Assembly (NCBI GenBank): GCA_018340375.1
Contig: JAFFJZ010000002.1
Location: forward strand, 26,926,001-26,990,000
Direction: 5' to 3'
Length of the DNA stretch: 64,000 nt
From: Gonatopus flavifemur
Lineage: Eukaryota; Arthropoda; Insecta; Hymenoptera; Dryinidae
A model generated the notes under the pieces. The model saw only the letters and a list, made by a program, of their open reading frames with translations, was not told the DNA's origin and searched no databases. Positions 23,087-32,592 of this stretch are shown in pieces (the first letter of the stretch is position 1; each line of letters starts with the position of its first letter). The translations under genes and the position numbers were made by a program.

Positions 23087-23560
23087 GTAACGTATCGACG
23101 ATCGGCACTAAATGGTAACGGATAGAATCATTTGTCTTGATTCAGGCAGGATCGGCTTTTTATGCCACGAAAAATCAGAGTCCTACATTTGCTAGGGCAA
23201 TTCCTGGAGCAGGCTTCAAAAGCCTCATGATTGATTTCAAACGTCGTGAATTGAATTATGATTCCTCCGGAATTCAGTTCAAGTGAAGGACTAGAGTGGA
23301 TTTCTAATGAAGTTCAAAAATTTTTCGCACACTGACACAAAGGATTGGTTGGCGTGACTAAAAATGTAGTGAATTCAACCATTTGGCCAGGCCAATCAAC
23401 TCTGGTAGAAATCATATGAGCCGCTTAACTGGCGCATAACAGGGCTAGGGATACGCCTGGTTTGCCTCGATAGCGCCAGGTAAGGGGCGAAGGAAGGCCT
23501 AGAATGATTTTTACTAGGGAAAAAAGTTGCACCAAACCACTTTCAGTTCGAAGAATCAAA
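23087..23560. other. No recognised feature
   Basis: Includes a slightly GC-richer part at 23440-23500 (CGCCTGGTTTGCCTCG..GCGCCAGG) that may be a decayed element. No gene. Confidence 0.4.
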
Positions 23561-23992
23561 CACGGAAAAAAATGACCTGGTTGATATTTAGATAGCTAAG
23601 AATTAACTGTGGTCGCTATTTTTTAGCCATGGAAATGAAAGTTATTGCTATAGGAGCTGAAACCTACACTGAGAAAACGTTGGTTTCGGCGAAACAAAAT
23701 TTTGGTTGAAATGAACGCAAAGGAACTCTTTGGTTGGCTGAAATAAAATTTATTTGTCTGTATGAAAGCCTTGATTATTGTGAACCAAATTTTCTTCACC
23801 CCAAATAAATTTTATTTCAGCCAACCAAAAAGTTTCCTTGCGTTCATTTCAACCAAAATTTTGTTTGGCTGGAACAAACTGTGTTTTCGGTGTAGCTTTT
23901 GCAGCGATTTTTTTCGCTATTCAAATATCAAATACACGAAATAGCTACCACAGCTAATTTCTAGCTACCATAGTGAATTGTTTTTTTCCGTC
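23561..23992. repeat. AGCTA-type MITE with inner insertion
   Basis: Left end CACGGAAAAAAATGACCTGG. Right end, inverted, GACGGAAAAAAACAATTCAC. AGCTA / TAGCT words fill both arms. A 226-bp MITE interrupts it at 23667-23892. Confidence 0.7.
23667..23892. mobile_element. CACTGAGAAAACG MITE, copy 1
   Basis: Left end CACTGAGAAAACGTTGGTTT. Right end, inverted, CACCGAAAACACAGTTTGTT. The arms include AACAAAATTTTGGTTGAAAT and its inverse. TA flanks at 23665-23666 and 23893-23894. The second copy at 29768-30013 is closely similar. The frames at 23762 and 29877, which begin with the same peptide, are this repeat. Confidence 0.85.
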
Positions 23993-24010
23993 AAAGTGAT
24001 TTGGTAAAAT

Positions 24011-24580
24011 CATTTGCTTAGCGCACCCAAATTTTGGTGAGACACACTAAATTTTTAGTAATGTGAACAAAAAGTTTTGGTTGGGCATATAATAACAAAA
24101 TGTTTTGGTAGGCAAAGCAAAACAGGTTTCCCATTGAAATCAGGTTGTATACACAAAAACAGAATTGTTCCACTGAGTCCAGAAGGACATTTTGATGCAC
24201 AGAGACAAAATTTGCTGTGTCAGTAAATTCTATGTATGGAACAGCAAATCTTTTTGTTAGCCCGGGCGAAAAATTCACTGTTCGACTCAATCACGGAGCA
24301 CTCATAGCAAATAAACTGGCTGTGGTAGCGAATTTTTGGCTAGGCTAAAACATTGCCCAACCAACATTTTTTGTTAGTGTAACTAAGAATTTAGGGAGAT
24401 CAACCATAATTCGATTATGCCAACCAAAAAAAATTTACCGAATCAGTTTTAATTCAGAAAAGCAAACGTGATTTGCTTAGCGCAGTGAAATTTTGGTTAG
24501 ATCCCTTAAATTTTTCAATGACGCCAACAAAAAACTGTGGTCGAGCATATAATGACAAGATTTTTTAGTAGGCACAACCA
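24011..24580. repeat. Direct-repeat pair, TTTTGGTTGG words
   Basis: 24020-24122 and 24477-24580 are degenerate copies in the same orientation: TTGCTTAGCGCA, AAATTTTGGT, then CATATAATRACAA..TTTTRGTAGGC, about 459 bp apart. Between them lie AGCAAATAAACT and TGGTTGGG-type words. They may be two ends of one decayed element. Confidence 0.55.
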
Positions 24581-25769
24581 AATAGTTCTCTCAGTGCAGA
24601 AAAATATAATACCATAATTTTCTAAAGCAACGAATTTTCTTCTCCCTATATAAGAAATTTTCATTTGGAAGACCAACAGTTGTTCGATTTTCAGAAGCGA
24701 TCACAAATCTTCCCGACATTTGATCACAAGGGACTAAAACCCGGCTCGCAGTTCTCTTGTGAGAAGCAGAACAGTTCGTGAAGTTCGCACGGAGACTAGC
24801 ATGGCTCACAGTTTTCTTAGGAAAACTAGCACGGTTTGCAATACGGAAATACATTTGAAAATATAACTCGTGTTAATATTTCTAAAACTCTCAACAGCCA
24901 TGCTACTTTCGGGAGTCAATCGTAAATTGTGCTACTCCTGGTACGACATGTATATCGAAGAAAAGTACAAAGTATTTCCGCTTACTCAAGTTCACTGATT
25001 ATTTGAAATCAGTGCTCCATCTTACTACTGGAATTCCTTTGATTCTCAGTATTTTTCCTGTATCAAATTTGCAGAGTACTTTCTCATTCTTTTAATGGAT
25101 GCACGAAAAAAGGAAAATGGATCAATTCACCATGTAGGGCAACAGCGTATCCCTTCGAGTCTTTGAATGGAAATTTTTATAAAATATATTATCAAATAAT
25201 TCACATCGTAAGAGGAAAATCTATTTTTGTCGTATAATTTGAATTATTCGACAACACATTGTGTAAAAACTGTCATTCAAATTCACAGAAATAATTTCTT
25301 ATTGTTACCATCATTTTATTCTTGATATCAATTTTCTTTTCCGGAAACAAATGGTGTTCGTTCAAAAAGTGGTTTTGTATAACAGTAATCATATCATGCA
25401 TTGTCAATAGAGAAAAATATGATTCATGACTTTTGTTCAACGTAAGAATCTTAATTTCTTGTGTGAACCATCGCTTCTTATGGTAGAGAAAATTTTCTTA
25501 CGCTGAACCTACATGAATATTCTTAGAAGCGACGCTTAACGATATGCTCCCCTTCCCTTAATTGACAGTAAATTGGTCAGTCAGAGAGTTTTCAACGTTG
25601 ATTCTAATGTATCGTGTTGTGAAGTGAAATAGTCAGTGAAGTGAAGTTCAGCAACAATCGCACCTCGGTAGAACCTCATTGATCACGATATCGCAACTGT
25701 GCAAAGTTGAAATAGTCAGTATAAACTTCAAAGCAGTGTATTGTTGGTTTTTCTTTATCACACATTATA
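24581..25769. other. No gene; shared short segment
   Basis: 25552-25600 (CCCTTAATTGACAGTA..AACGTTGATT) resembles 281-312 and 37700-37740, so it is probably an element remnant. No coding domain is seen in the open frames here. Confidence 0.45.
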
Positions 25770-25941
25770 CACAGTAAAAAGTAAAATTTACTCCCAACCT
25801 TAATATCGGCTTATTTTAAGATGCAGCCAAAACTAGTCCTATTCCAGCTGAAAGTGGAATGCCGACACAATGGAAAAGACTGAATTTCAGGCAGGTTTTC
25901 AAGTAAGATGCAGCCACTTTCAGTCAGACTTCTTTACAGTG
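25770..25941. repeat. CACAGTAAAAAGT MITE, partial
   Basis: Starts CACAGTAAAAAGTAAAATTT after TA. It contains GATGCAGCCAAAACTAG, CCTATTCCAGCTGAAAGT and AAAGACTGAATTTCAG, all also found in the complete element at 57600-57885. The right end is CTTTACAGTG. Confidence 0.65.
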
Positions 25942-26631
25942 TTGAGTTATCTTATCGAATATTTTGAAAAAAGTACAAGAGTACCAAAAGTGAATGAAAT
26001 TCACAAGATATTTTGTAAATATTTTGAAAAATGTAGATCACATGAGAACGAGTCTTCGCGTCGATAAAGTCTACACATGATTATGAATAAGTGTTTTATT
26101 ATCTCATTCATAAACATTCGTATCGGGATAATGTATGAGCAATTCAATACGCATTAGAGTATATAGGGATAGAAAACTTGATATCATGAAAAGGATGTAT
26201 TCTTTCAGAAGGTGAAGCAAGTTGTACTGATTCGATCGATGTGTATGATCTCCCTCGTGTCGTAAGTCTTTCAGAGAAGTTTAAAGAGGAAGGGAGAAGG
26301 AGGGAACGTAGAGATCACATTCATTTTGAATAGAAGACGAATTCGCCTAGAGGGTCCCCTTGTTCCACTTAGTAAAGTCAATTTCTCACTCTTACATTTC
26401 CCTCCTATCCCTCCTCTTTGAACAGATGAGTATTTCATTTGCTCATGTCAGGCAAATGAATAGCAAAACAAGGAGAGATAAATTCGAAAGAAAGAGTATC
26501 TCTATAATTTAACGATAACCAAGACGGAAAAGGTAAGCGAATAACGGAACAGAGAATTCACGATAACCTTTGTCACAAAGGGTTTGTGCATGGGAAGTCG
26601 AGAATGCATATTTTTAACTCTATCTACCTGG
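25942..26631. other. No recognised feature
   Basis: Unique AT-rich sequence with purine-rich stretches. No gene or repeat recognised. Confidence 0.45.
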
Positions 26632-26890
26632 AGAAAATGTATTGGTGAAAAATTACCCAAAGTTGAGTGAAGCAGGAACATCACTTCATTTTACTCGACT
26701 ACAGATGAAAATAAATTCGAATGTTCTCATCATTTCGACAAGTTGAATACTGTTGGAAAACATCTTATAGAATTTTTCTTTGTAGCGAAATGGAGTCAAC
26801 TGGATTTCAAATTTCGCGTGAATACTAGGTACTATGTCCTCGTTTCACTCAACTTTGGATAATCTTTCGTCAATACATTTTCTCCGTATA
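26632..26890. repeat. Foldback element, GAGAAAATGTATTG ends
   Basis: GGAGAAAATGTATTGGTGAA and CCAAAGTTGAGTGAA at the left pair with the inverted right segment GGAGAAAATGTATTGACGAA and CCAAAGTTGAGTGAA. About 259 bp. The 26502-26684 frame is partly this arm. Confidence 0.7.
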
Positions 26891-26911
26891 AATGATCTAT
26901 CGAGTTGTCCA

Positions 26912-27167
26912 CACTGTAAAAAGTGATTGTGGAATTTCTTCCCAAAAAATGGTGGCAGCAAAGTTCATGTATAGATGGGGAATTTTTCATCATCATTCAG
27001 TAGACTTTTCCTTCATTTGCGGATGATTCAACGACCAAAAAACAAAATAATTCCTCAAAGTGGTGGAAAAATCCATCATTTTTTATGGAAAAACAATTCC
27101 CCACCCGACGAGAGGGGAGGAAATCCACCAACAGTGTGAAGAAAAACTCCCTACATTTTTTACAGGG
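26912..27167. repeat. CACTGTAAAAA MITE
   Basis: Left end CACTGTAAAAAGTGATTGTG. Right end, inverted, CCCTGTAAAAAATGTAGGGA. The interior (ATGGTGGCAGCAAAGTTC, GTGGAAAAATCC) matches 39755-39965 in the opposite orientation. TA follows the right end. Confidence 0.7.
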
Positions 27168-27679
27168 TATGCTCTCTAGAATGAAACAAAACAGCTGGTG
27201 ATTTCATGTTATACTGTGATTGATACGAATGAATCAAAATCTTAAAATTCTCATAATCCACCCATTCAAGGAATGCCATTTGGGGTAATGAATTGTGTGA
27301 CGTTTCTGAACATTCAATAAATGTAGTAAAATTTCCTACATTGCACATCAAATGCATCACTACGAAAAATCCTAGAAGTCATTGCGATATATTAGCAGAC
27401 TTTATTATTTTTCAAAGAGCTCTTTTTTTGTGTACACAGAGAGAAATATGTGATGAAAATAGAGAGCAATCTGTGTAATACACTCTAAATTCGATTGTTT
27501 TATTTTGATACGCTCGGAGTGTTTGAACCGTGTAGGCACTTTTTAAATGCTCGAAGGCATGAGAAGAATAAAATGTTTGATTATAAAAAACTTAATCTGA
27601 ATCATCAACATAATTACCTTATAGTTAATTTCAAGGCCCTTCCTAGTAACTAGCTCCACTGCTAGTACCTTGAAAGGTG
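27168..27679. other. No recognised feature
   Basis: Open frames of 66 codons or fewer, no recognised domain. CCTAGTAACTAGC..GCTAGTACCTTG at 27640-27665 is a small palindrome. Confidence 0.45.
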
Positions 27680-27774
27680 CACGGAGAGAAATTTATTCGG
27701 AAAGATTACCATTTTCTTCTTAAACTAGAACTATTCGGAAAAATCAGACGATAACTTATAACCATAACTGCTGA

Positions 27775-27838
27775 TCATTGCCAGCTGTGATGGTAAAAAT
27801 CGATATTAATTTGGATTTTTACCATCACAACTGGCAAT
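27775..27838. repeat. Short hairpin at the insertion edge
   Basis: TTGCCAGCTGTGATGGTAAA pairs with TTTACCATCACAACTGGCAA around ATCGATATTAATTTGGA. It lies between the host hairpin arm and the CCAGTACTGG element and may be its own tiny foldback or part of the insert. Confidence 0.6.
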
Positions 27839-28154
27839 GGGCCAATCAGAAAAATCCGTAATATGCCAATGTTGACAACAGGTGCAGTACAGTGCCAGTA
27901 TTGGGTCTCCAACACTTGGTCAACACGTACGGGATCAGTACTGGATACATAAAGACACAGTAATATGCCTGTACTGATAAACCAGTACTGAGAACTTAAT
28001 ACCGGCCAGGTACTAACCCAGTACTGGCCCTGCACTGATTGCGAATAATGTTATCAGTACTGAAAAGCGTTATCATTCCAGACAAATGCCAGTACCCTGC
28101 CAGTCTTGGCTAGTACTGGTGCAGTACTGTGCCTGTTGTAAGTTTCTGGTTGGG
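27839..28154. mobile_element. CCAGTACTGG-word element, copy 2
   Basis: Closely similar to 15658-15935: TGTTGACAACAGGTG, CAACACGTACGGGATCAGTA, AAGCGTTATCATYCCAGACA and TTTCTGGTTGGG are all shared. This copy has extra CCAGTACTG words around 27980-28030 that copy 1 lacks. Confidence 0.75.
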
Positions 28155-28250
28155 AGTTAGGAGTTATGTTGTAAGTTATTGTCTGAATTTTCCGAATAGT
28201 TCTAGTTCACGAATAAAGGGGTGATTTTTCCAAATACATTTCTCTTCATG

Positions 28251-29354
28251 TGATAGACAACCGCTATAATTATTTTCACTGGGATTTGAGCGTTCAAGAA
28301 GGCACTACACGATTTAAACAATCTGAGTTCATTGGAATAAAATACTTGAATTTGTAGTCTCATCTCAACATATTGTATATCTCATGATCATCATTGTATA
28401 GTTCATTCAATAATTCTTCATGCATCATTATGAAGTTTTTATTACAAAATGTTTTCCATGTATACTCCAGTTGACATGTTTTTTTTCCCATACCTCCAGC
28501 TGTGCACAGTCATTTACTACATACTTCCGATCAAATCCAACATCCCTAACATAAATCACTCTATATATCCTCCAAGCCTAATCTTATGAGCGACTTGCAA
28601 AGCCCAGTAATAGCCTCAAAAATGACTAGAGTGATTTCTACTGAGGGTATCGATATCACTTCAACAGCGAATGCAAACGAATCCTTCAGCAATAAAACGA
28701 AGTCCATTTCTGTGCACCACCAATGAGATACTCAATGACAGAATGTATCCCCCAGTTTCTGCTATTTGCACGTGGGATACATAGTGGAAATGGAGATCGA
28801 TATACAAGTTACATATCGTGTACAGTTTTTAGTCTACTTGCAGGTGATTTGTACGATAATTGTTGGCGACTCACCTTCCAATTTTCACACGGATCCATGC
28901 AAAAATTTCGCCCCTGGATTTATTCGATGTTAACGAAAATCTTCATGAGTAAAGTTCTGCCTCGTGTTGAAACGATGACAACGTCCAATCAGTTCACCAG
29001 CAAATGAAAAGCGAAATCACGCAATCGTTCACCGTTGACATGTGAAAGCACTTAGTTGCCAGCGCAATCATAAAGTTCATCGTGCACAGTTGTTAACAGT
29101 ACTTTACCGCTTATTGCATCCGCACAAAGTGTGATCTGAGGAATAATGAAGTTTACAATACATAAACAATTCATGAGAATTCCCTTTGTGGAATATCAAA
29201 ATCAAATAATATATTTTTTAAAGATCGTAGAACAGGAAATTTTTATGTACTCAATTTATCCGTTTTGGATATTGATTATATTTTGATTATTGAATGATTG
29301 TATGTAAAACAATTTCGAATTATCATAATCTGGTCGTATTGTATATTCTGGGTA
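28251..29354. other. No recognised feature
   Basis: An open frame of 94 codons at 28723-29007 (plus) shows no recognisable domain. No repeats found. Confidence 0.45.
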
Positions 29355-29694
29355 CACGGAGAAAATTCTGCACTACTGATCACTTTTTCATACACGACTC
29401 AGTCGTGTGGCTGAAACGCAAGAAGAATAACACTACTGAGTCGTGGATTAGGGTGGATGATTACTGCCAAAAAACGAATGACTCGTGTCAATACACGACT
29501 CAGTAGTGTTATTCTTTCTTTGTTTCAATCATACCACTGAGTCGAGTATGGGAACATAATCACCCAGTAAACACGACTTTAGGCATTTCAAAGGCCCAGT
29601 AACGGGTCTTCATCGGCATCGCAGGGCCATCAGTGGGCCATTGAAGCGCCAGTAATCATTGTTTGTAGGGCAGTAATGTAGAATTCTCTCCGTG
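29355..29694. mobile_element. CACGGAGAAAATTC foldback with CGACTCAGTCG words
   Basis: Left end CACGGAGAAAATTCTGCACT. Right end, inverted, CACGGAGAGAATTCTACATT. TA on both sides (29353-29354, 29695-29696). The left two-thirds repeat ACACGACTCAGTCGTGT-type palindromes. The right third (ATTGAAGCGCCAGTAATCAT) matches, inverted, 56117-56150. Confidence 0.75.
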
Positions 29695-29767
29695 TAGTAG
29701 CACACGGAGGAGAAAGAAAGTTGCTGTGATGGCAAATTATTTCTTATCACAGCAATCTTATTAGCTA

Positions 29768-30013
29768 CACTGAGAAAACGTTTGTTTCGGCGGAACAAAA
29801 TTTTGGTTGAAATGAACGCGAAAAAACTTTTTGGTTGCCTGAAATAAAATTTATTTAGGATAAAGAAAATTTATTTGTGTGTATGAAAGCCTTAATTATT
29901 GTGAACCAAATTTTATTCACCCCAAATAAATTTTATTTCAGCCAACGAAAAAGTTTCTTTGCGTTCATCTCAACCAAAATTTTGTTTGGCTGGAACAAAC
30001 TGTGTTTTCAGTG
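29768..30013. mobile_element. CACTGAGAAAACG MITE, copy 2
   Basis: Left end CACTGAGAAAACGTTTGTTT. Right end, inverted, CACTGAAAACACAGTTTGTT. TA flanks at 29766-29767 and 30014-30015. The related host at 60697-60723 has uninterrupted TTAGCTACAACAGCGA, an empty site. Confidence 0.88.
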
Positions 30014-30200
30014 TACGACAGCGATTTTTCAACTGTGGCAGCGAAAAATGTCTACTCCTCCAGCAAATTTTTGTATCATATGTAGAATAACCAAAAAATT
30101 CCGCTGGAGGAGTCAATATATTTTGTAACGATAGCTCAAAAGTCGCTGTCGTAGCTGACAAGATTGCTGCCAAATCAAAAATGTTTGCTACTCCAGCAAA

Positions 30201-30481
30201 AGGTACTCTCTAAAATCTTTGGAGTGAGATTTCACTCTTTAGCCAGCCAGAAGTGAGCCTGTCGAATTTTCGAGTGAAATTTCCACTCTTGTAGAGTGAT
30301 ATTCTAAGGTTTGGGGTTAGAAATTCACAACCACTTCGACGCTAGAGTGAATGTTTCACTCTCAAAGAGTGAGAGGTCACTCGAAACGAGTGAAAATTCC
30401 ACTCTAAGCGGACAGGCTCAGTTCTGACACTTAGTGGAGTGAAACGTGCGATTTTTCACTCTTTCAGATTTAGAGAGTACC
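30201..30481. mobile_element. GGTACTCTC MITE with 7-bp duplication
   Basis: 281 bp with inverted ends GGTACTCTCTAAAATCTTTG and GGTACTCTCTAAATCTGAAA. CAGCAAA stands directly on both sides (30194-30200, 30482-30488). The interior repeats GAGTGAAATTTCACTC-like words. A 7-8 bp duplication points to a different superfamily (hAT-like or similar) from the TA-flanked elements. Confidence 0.85.
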
Positions 30482-30515
30482 CAGCAAATCTGATTCCGCT
30501 GCCACTGCGAATTGT

Positions 30516-31669
30516 TTCTTCTTGAATTGATTCCTGATTCCTTTTCACAATTCCATTAGACATTGCCATTGAACGATCCAACAAAATTGTCGATGATGAA
30601 ACAGAAAATGTGAAAGTGCGATGGAATCACGTGATCGATTCTGTAGGATGCTTGCATGGAATAATATTTAGAATTTCATGAGATTTCAATATTTTATTTT
30701 GAACTATTCAATGTATCTACATTTAACTTATTCCAACCTTCCTTCGTTCAGATATACAACACTATCGATTCAAGGTGATGCTAATGTTGGGTTTTGGCCA
30801 TCTTTCTTATGATTAACTATCCAAAAATGTTGTAATAAAATCGAAATATTGTTCTGTATAGCAATTGCTTACGTACAATAACTATTAATCGTTTATATGT
30901 GATTCGAGTGGAGTATTTTCGATGGTTTGTTACTTTCGGTGTTAGCGTCACCTTGAAGAACAATCTACAAATGTTTGCAAAGTATAATGTAGAAGGTTTC
31001 TTTGATTTTCATATATCTGAAGTACTGTCTGAATGAAACATACTTTGTTACGAAAATATCTTCGAAACTTCATACGATAAACACGGAAAAAAATGTATTG
31101 ATCTCATAACAGTATTGTTTACCTGTGATATAGCTATCTAAAGTATAGGGGTGTCGGTAAGGCTATCACAGCCAAACTTATTGTTTTGGGAACGACACCG
31201 ATTGCTATGACAGCACTCTGTATCGTTTCAGACCGATGAAAACGTTGCCACTGCAGCTATCTTTTGCACTCAATAATACTTTGAGCCCTCGATTGAAGCC
31301 GCGTTCGTTCACATTGTATTATTAATGAACTCCTAGAAAAACGTAAGCTGCGATGTTCACAAAATGCTGAGTACATTAGTGTAACGGGTACAGTTCTGAT
31401 CGGAAATTTACATTGATATACTAAATAACCAAGCTTGCGAAACAACAAACATTGAAAAATCCTTCCAACGACCCTTCGTATGGTACGGTAATTAGTCAAT
31501 CTTGGTTGGCTCGCTTGTTGTGTATTAGAAACTCGCTCACAGTATGCAATTACTAAAATAGTATAATTACAATAGTGTAATTCCATTGAATGGTGTCAGA
31601 GAGGTGGACATGTAGAACTGTTTCACTTATTCCTTCTTCTACTCATTCGGTTTTCCCATTTACTTTCTC
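30516..31669. other. No gene; one MITE fragment
   Basis: 31083-31245 starts CACGGAAAAAAATGTATTGA and contains GATATAGCTATC and GGTGTCG..CGACACC, so it looks like a decayed MITE. The minus frame at 31257-31586 (109 codons) has no recognisable domain. Confidence 0.4.
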
Positions 31670-31812
31670 AGTAGAAACGCTCTAGTCATTGAGGAATTCA
31701 GAAACCAGACGCTTGCAAGTACCTCAACAGAGCCTTACAAGGCACTTGTAGGTGTCCAGTTTTTGACTAGTTAAGCGTTACAAAATTTGTCAATTACTAG
31801 AGCATTTCTACT
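31670..31812. repeat. AGTAGAAA foldback element
   Basis: AGTAGAAACGCTCTAGTCAT at the left pairs with the inverted right end AGTAGAAATGCTCTAGTAAT. About 143 bp, with CTTGCAAGTACCT and ACTTGTAGGTGTC inside. A lone right end with the same sequence lies at 38470-38495. Confidence 0.7.
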
Positions 31813-32184
31813 TGGGTCTCCCCATGCTTTATCGCATAAAATTCTTCGAGTCGAATGAACAAAATTGAATAAATTCCTCTATTGTCTTACGATCTGATAT
31901 TCATGGAAAACAACATGGCAATATTCATTTGATTTTGTTTGTTACAGCGGAGTAGCTCACGCTATGCTCACGCTTCTGGCTATGCATTTGTTTTATATGG
32001 TCTTTTATGTCCAGTTGTATCTGATCGGTTGTTTCTTAGAATTATTTACTTTTCCCTGATATCCACAGAGAGCTTCTGCTTATTTTATAATTGTATCAAA
32101 GAACACAACTCTGAGCTGTGAATTCTCGATTTGCTCGGAAACTATCATCAATTTGGAATATTTCGTTCCAAAATGGATTTCATA
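31813..32184. other. No recognised feature
   Basis: A 60-codon frame at 31939-32121, no domain. No repeat found. Confidence 0.4.
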
Positions 32185-32592
32185 GTGTTGCCGCGAGCCG
32201 CAAAACGAGCTGTAACGAGCTTTAGACTTCCACTAGATTTAGTTAGGACTATAAGAAGTAAAAATTGTCTGAATGCTTGGTTGAATGGTCCTATACTTCG
32301 GTTTGGAAGTTCATAATAATGCACAGTTCCGTGGATTTGAATTTTCAACCGGTTCATACATCAAACAGTATAGGTCCAGCTCGAAATGTCGGCTCGAAAC
32401 CGGCTCGAATATAAACTAATTTAAAACTCGTATCCATAAAGTTATTTTCCAGTTCAAATCTCGAAATTCAGTTGAGGGTCTATTAAACTGAATTTCAAAC
32501 CAATTTGGTTGATTAAAAAAGAGTCCACTTTCAATCCAGATAATTTGAAATCTAAAATTCGTTACGGCTCGTTTTGCGGCTCACGGCAACAC
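32185..32592. mobile_element. GTGTTGCCG MITE in TA target
   Basis: 408 bp. Left end GTGTTGCCGCGAGCCGCAAA, then ACGAGC. Right end, inverted, GTGTTGCCGTGAGCCGCAAA, then ACGAGC. TA at 32183-32184 and 32593-32594. The interior has GGCTCGAAACCGGCTCGAA words. No coding potential. The 32131-32316 and 32148-32357 frames are products of it. Confidence 0.88.

Larger units (their letters stand above)
27680..28250. mobile_element. CACGGAGAG MITE, second copy, interrupted
   Basis: Same family as 8801-9248: left end CACGGAGAGAAATTTATTCG, hairpin arm GAACTATTCGGAAAAATCAG, and right arm to CTCTTCATG. It lacks the 8854-9103 insertion. Its hairpin is instead opened by other sequence, including the CCAGTACTGG element at 27839-28154. 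Confidence 0.75.
29697..30515. repeat. GCTGTGATAGCAAA-type element with two insertions
   Basis: Host sequence at 29702-29767, 30014-30200 and 30482-30515 resembles 60665-60800 (TTGCTGTGAYRGCAA, TCTTRTTAGCTAC, CGACAGCGATTTTT). Two MITEs sit inside it, at 29768-30013 and 30201-30481. Confidence 0.7.

Noticed and set aside
23762..30128. Two plus-strand frames starting with the same peptide (23762 and 29877)
   Set aside because: Both lie in copies of the CACTGAGAAAACG MITE.
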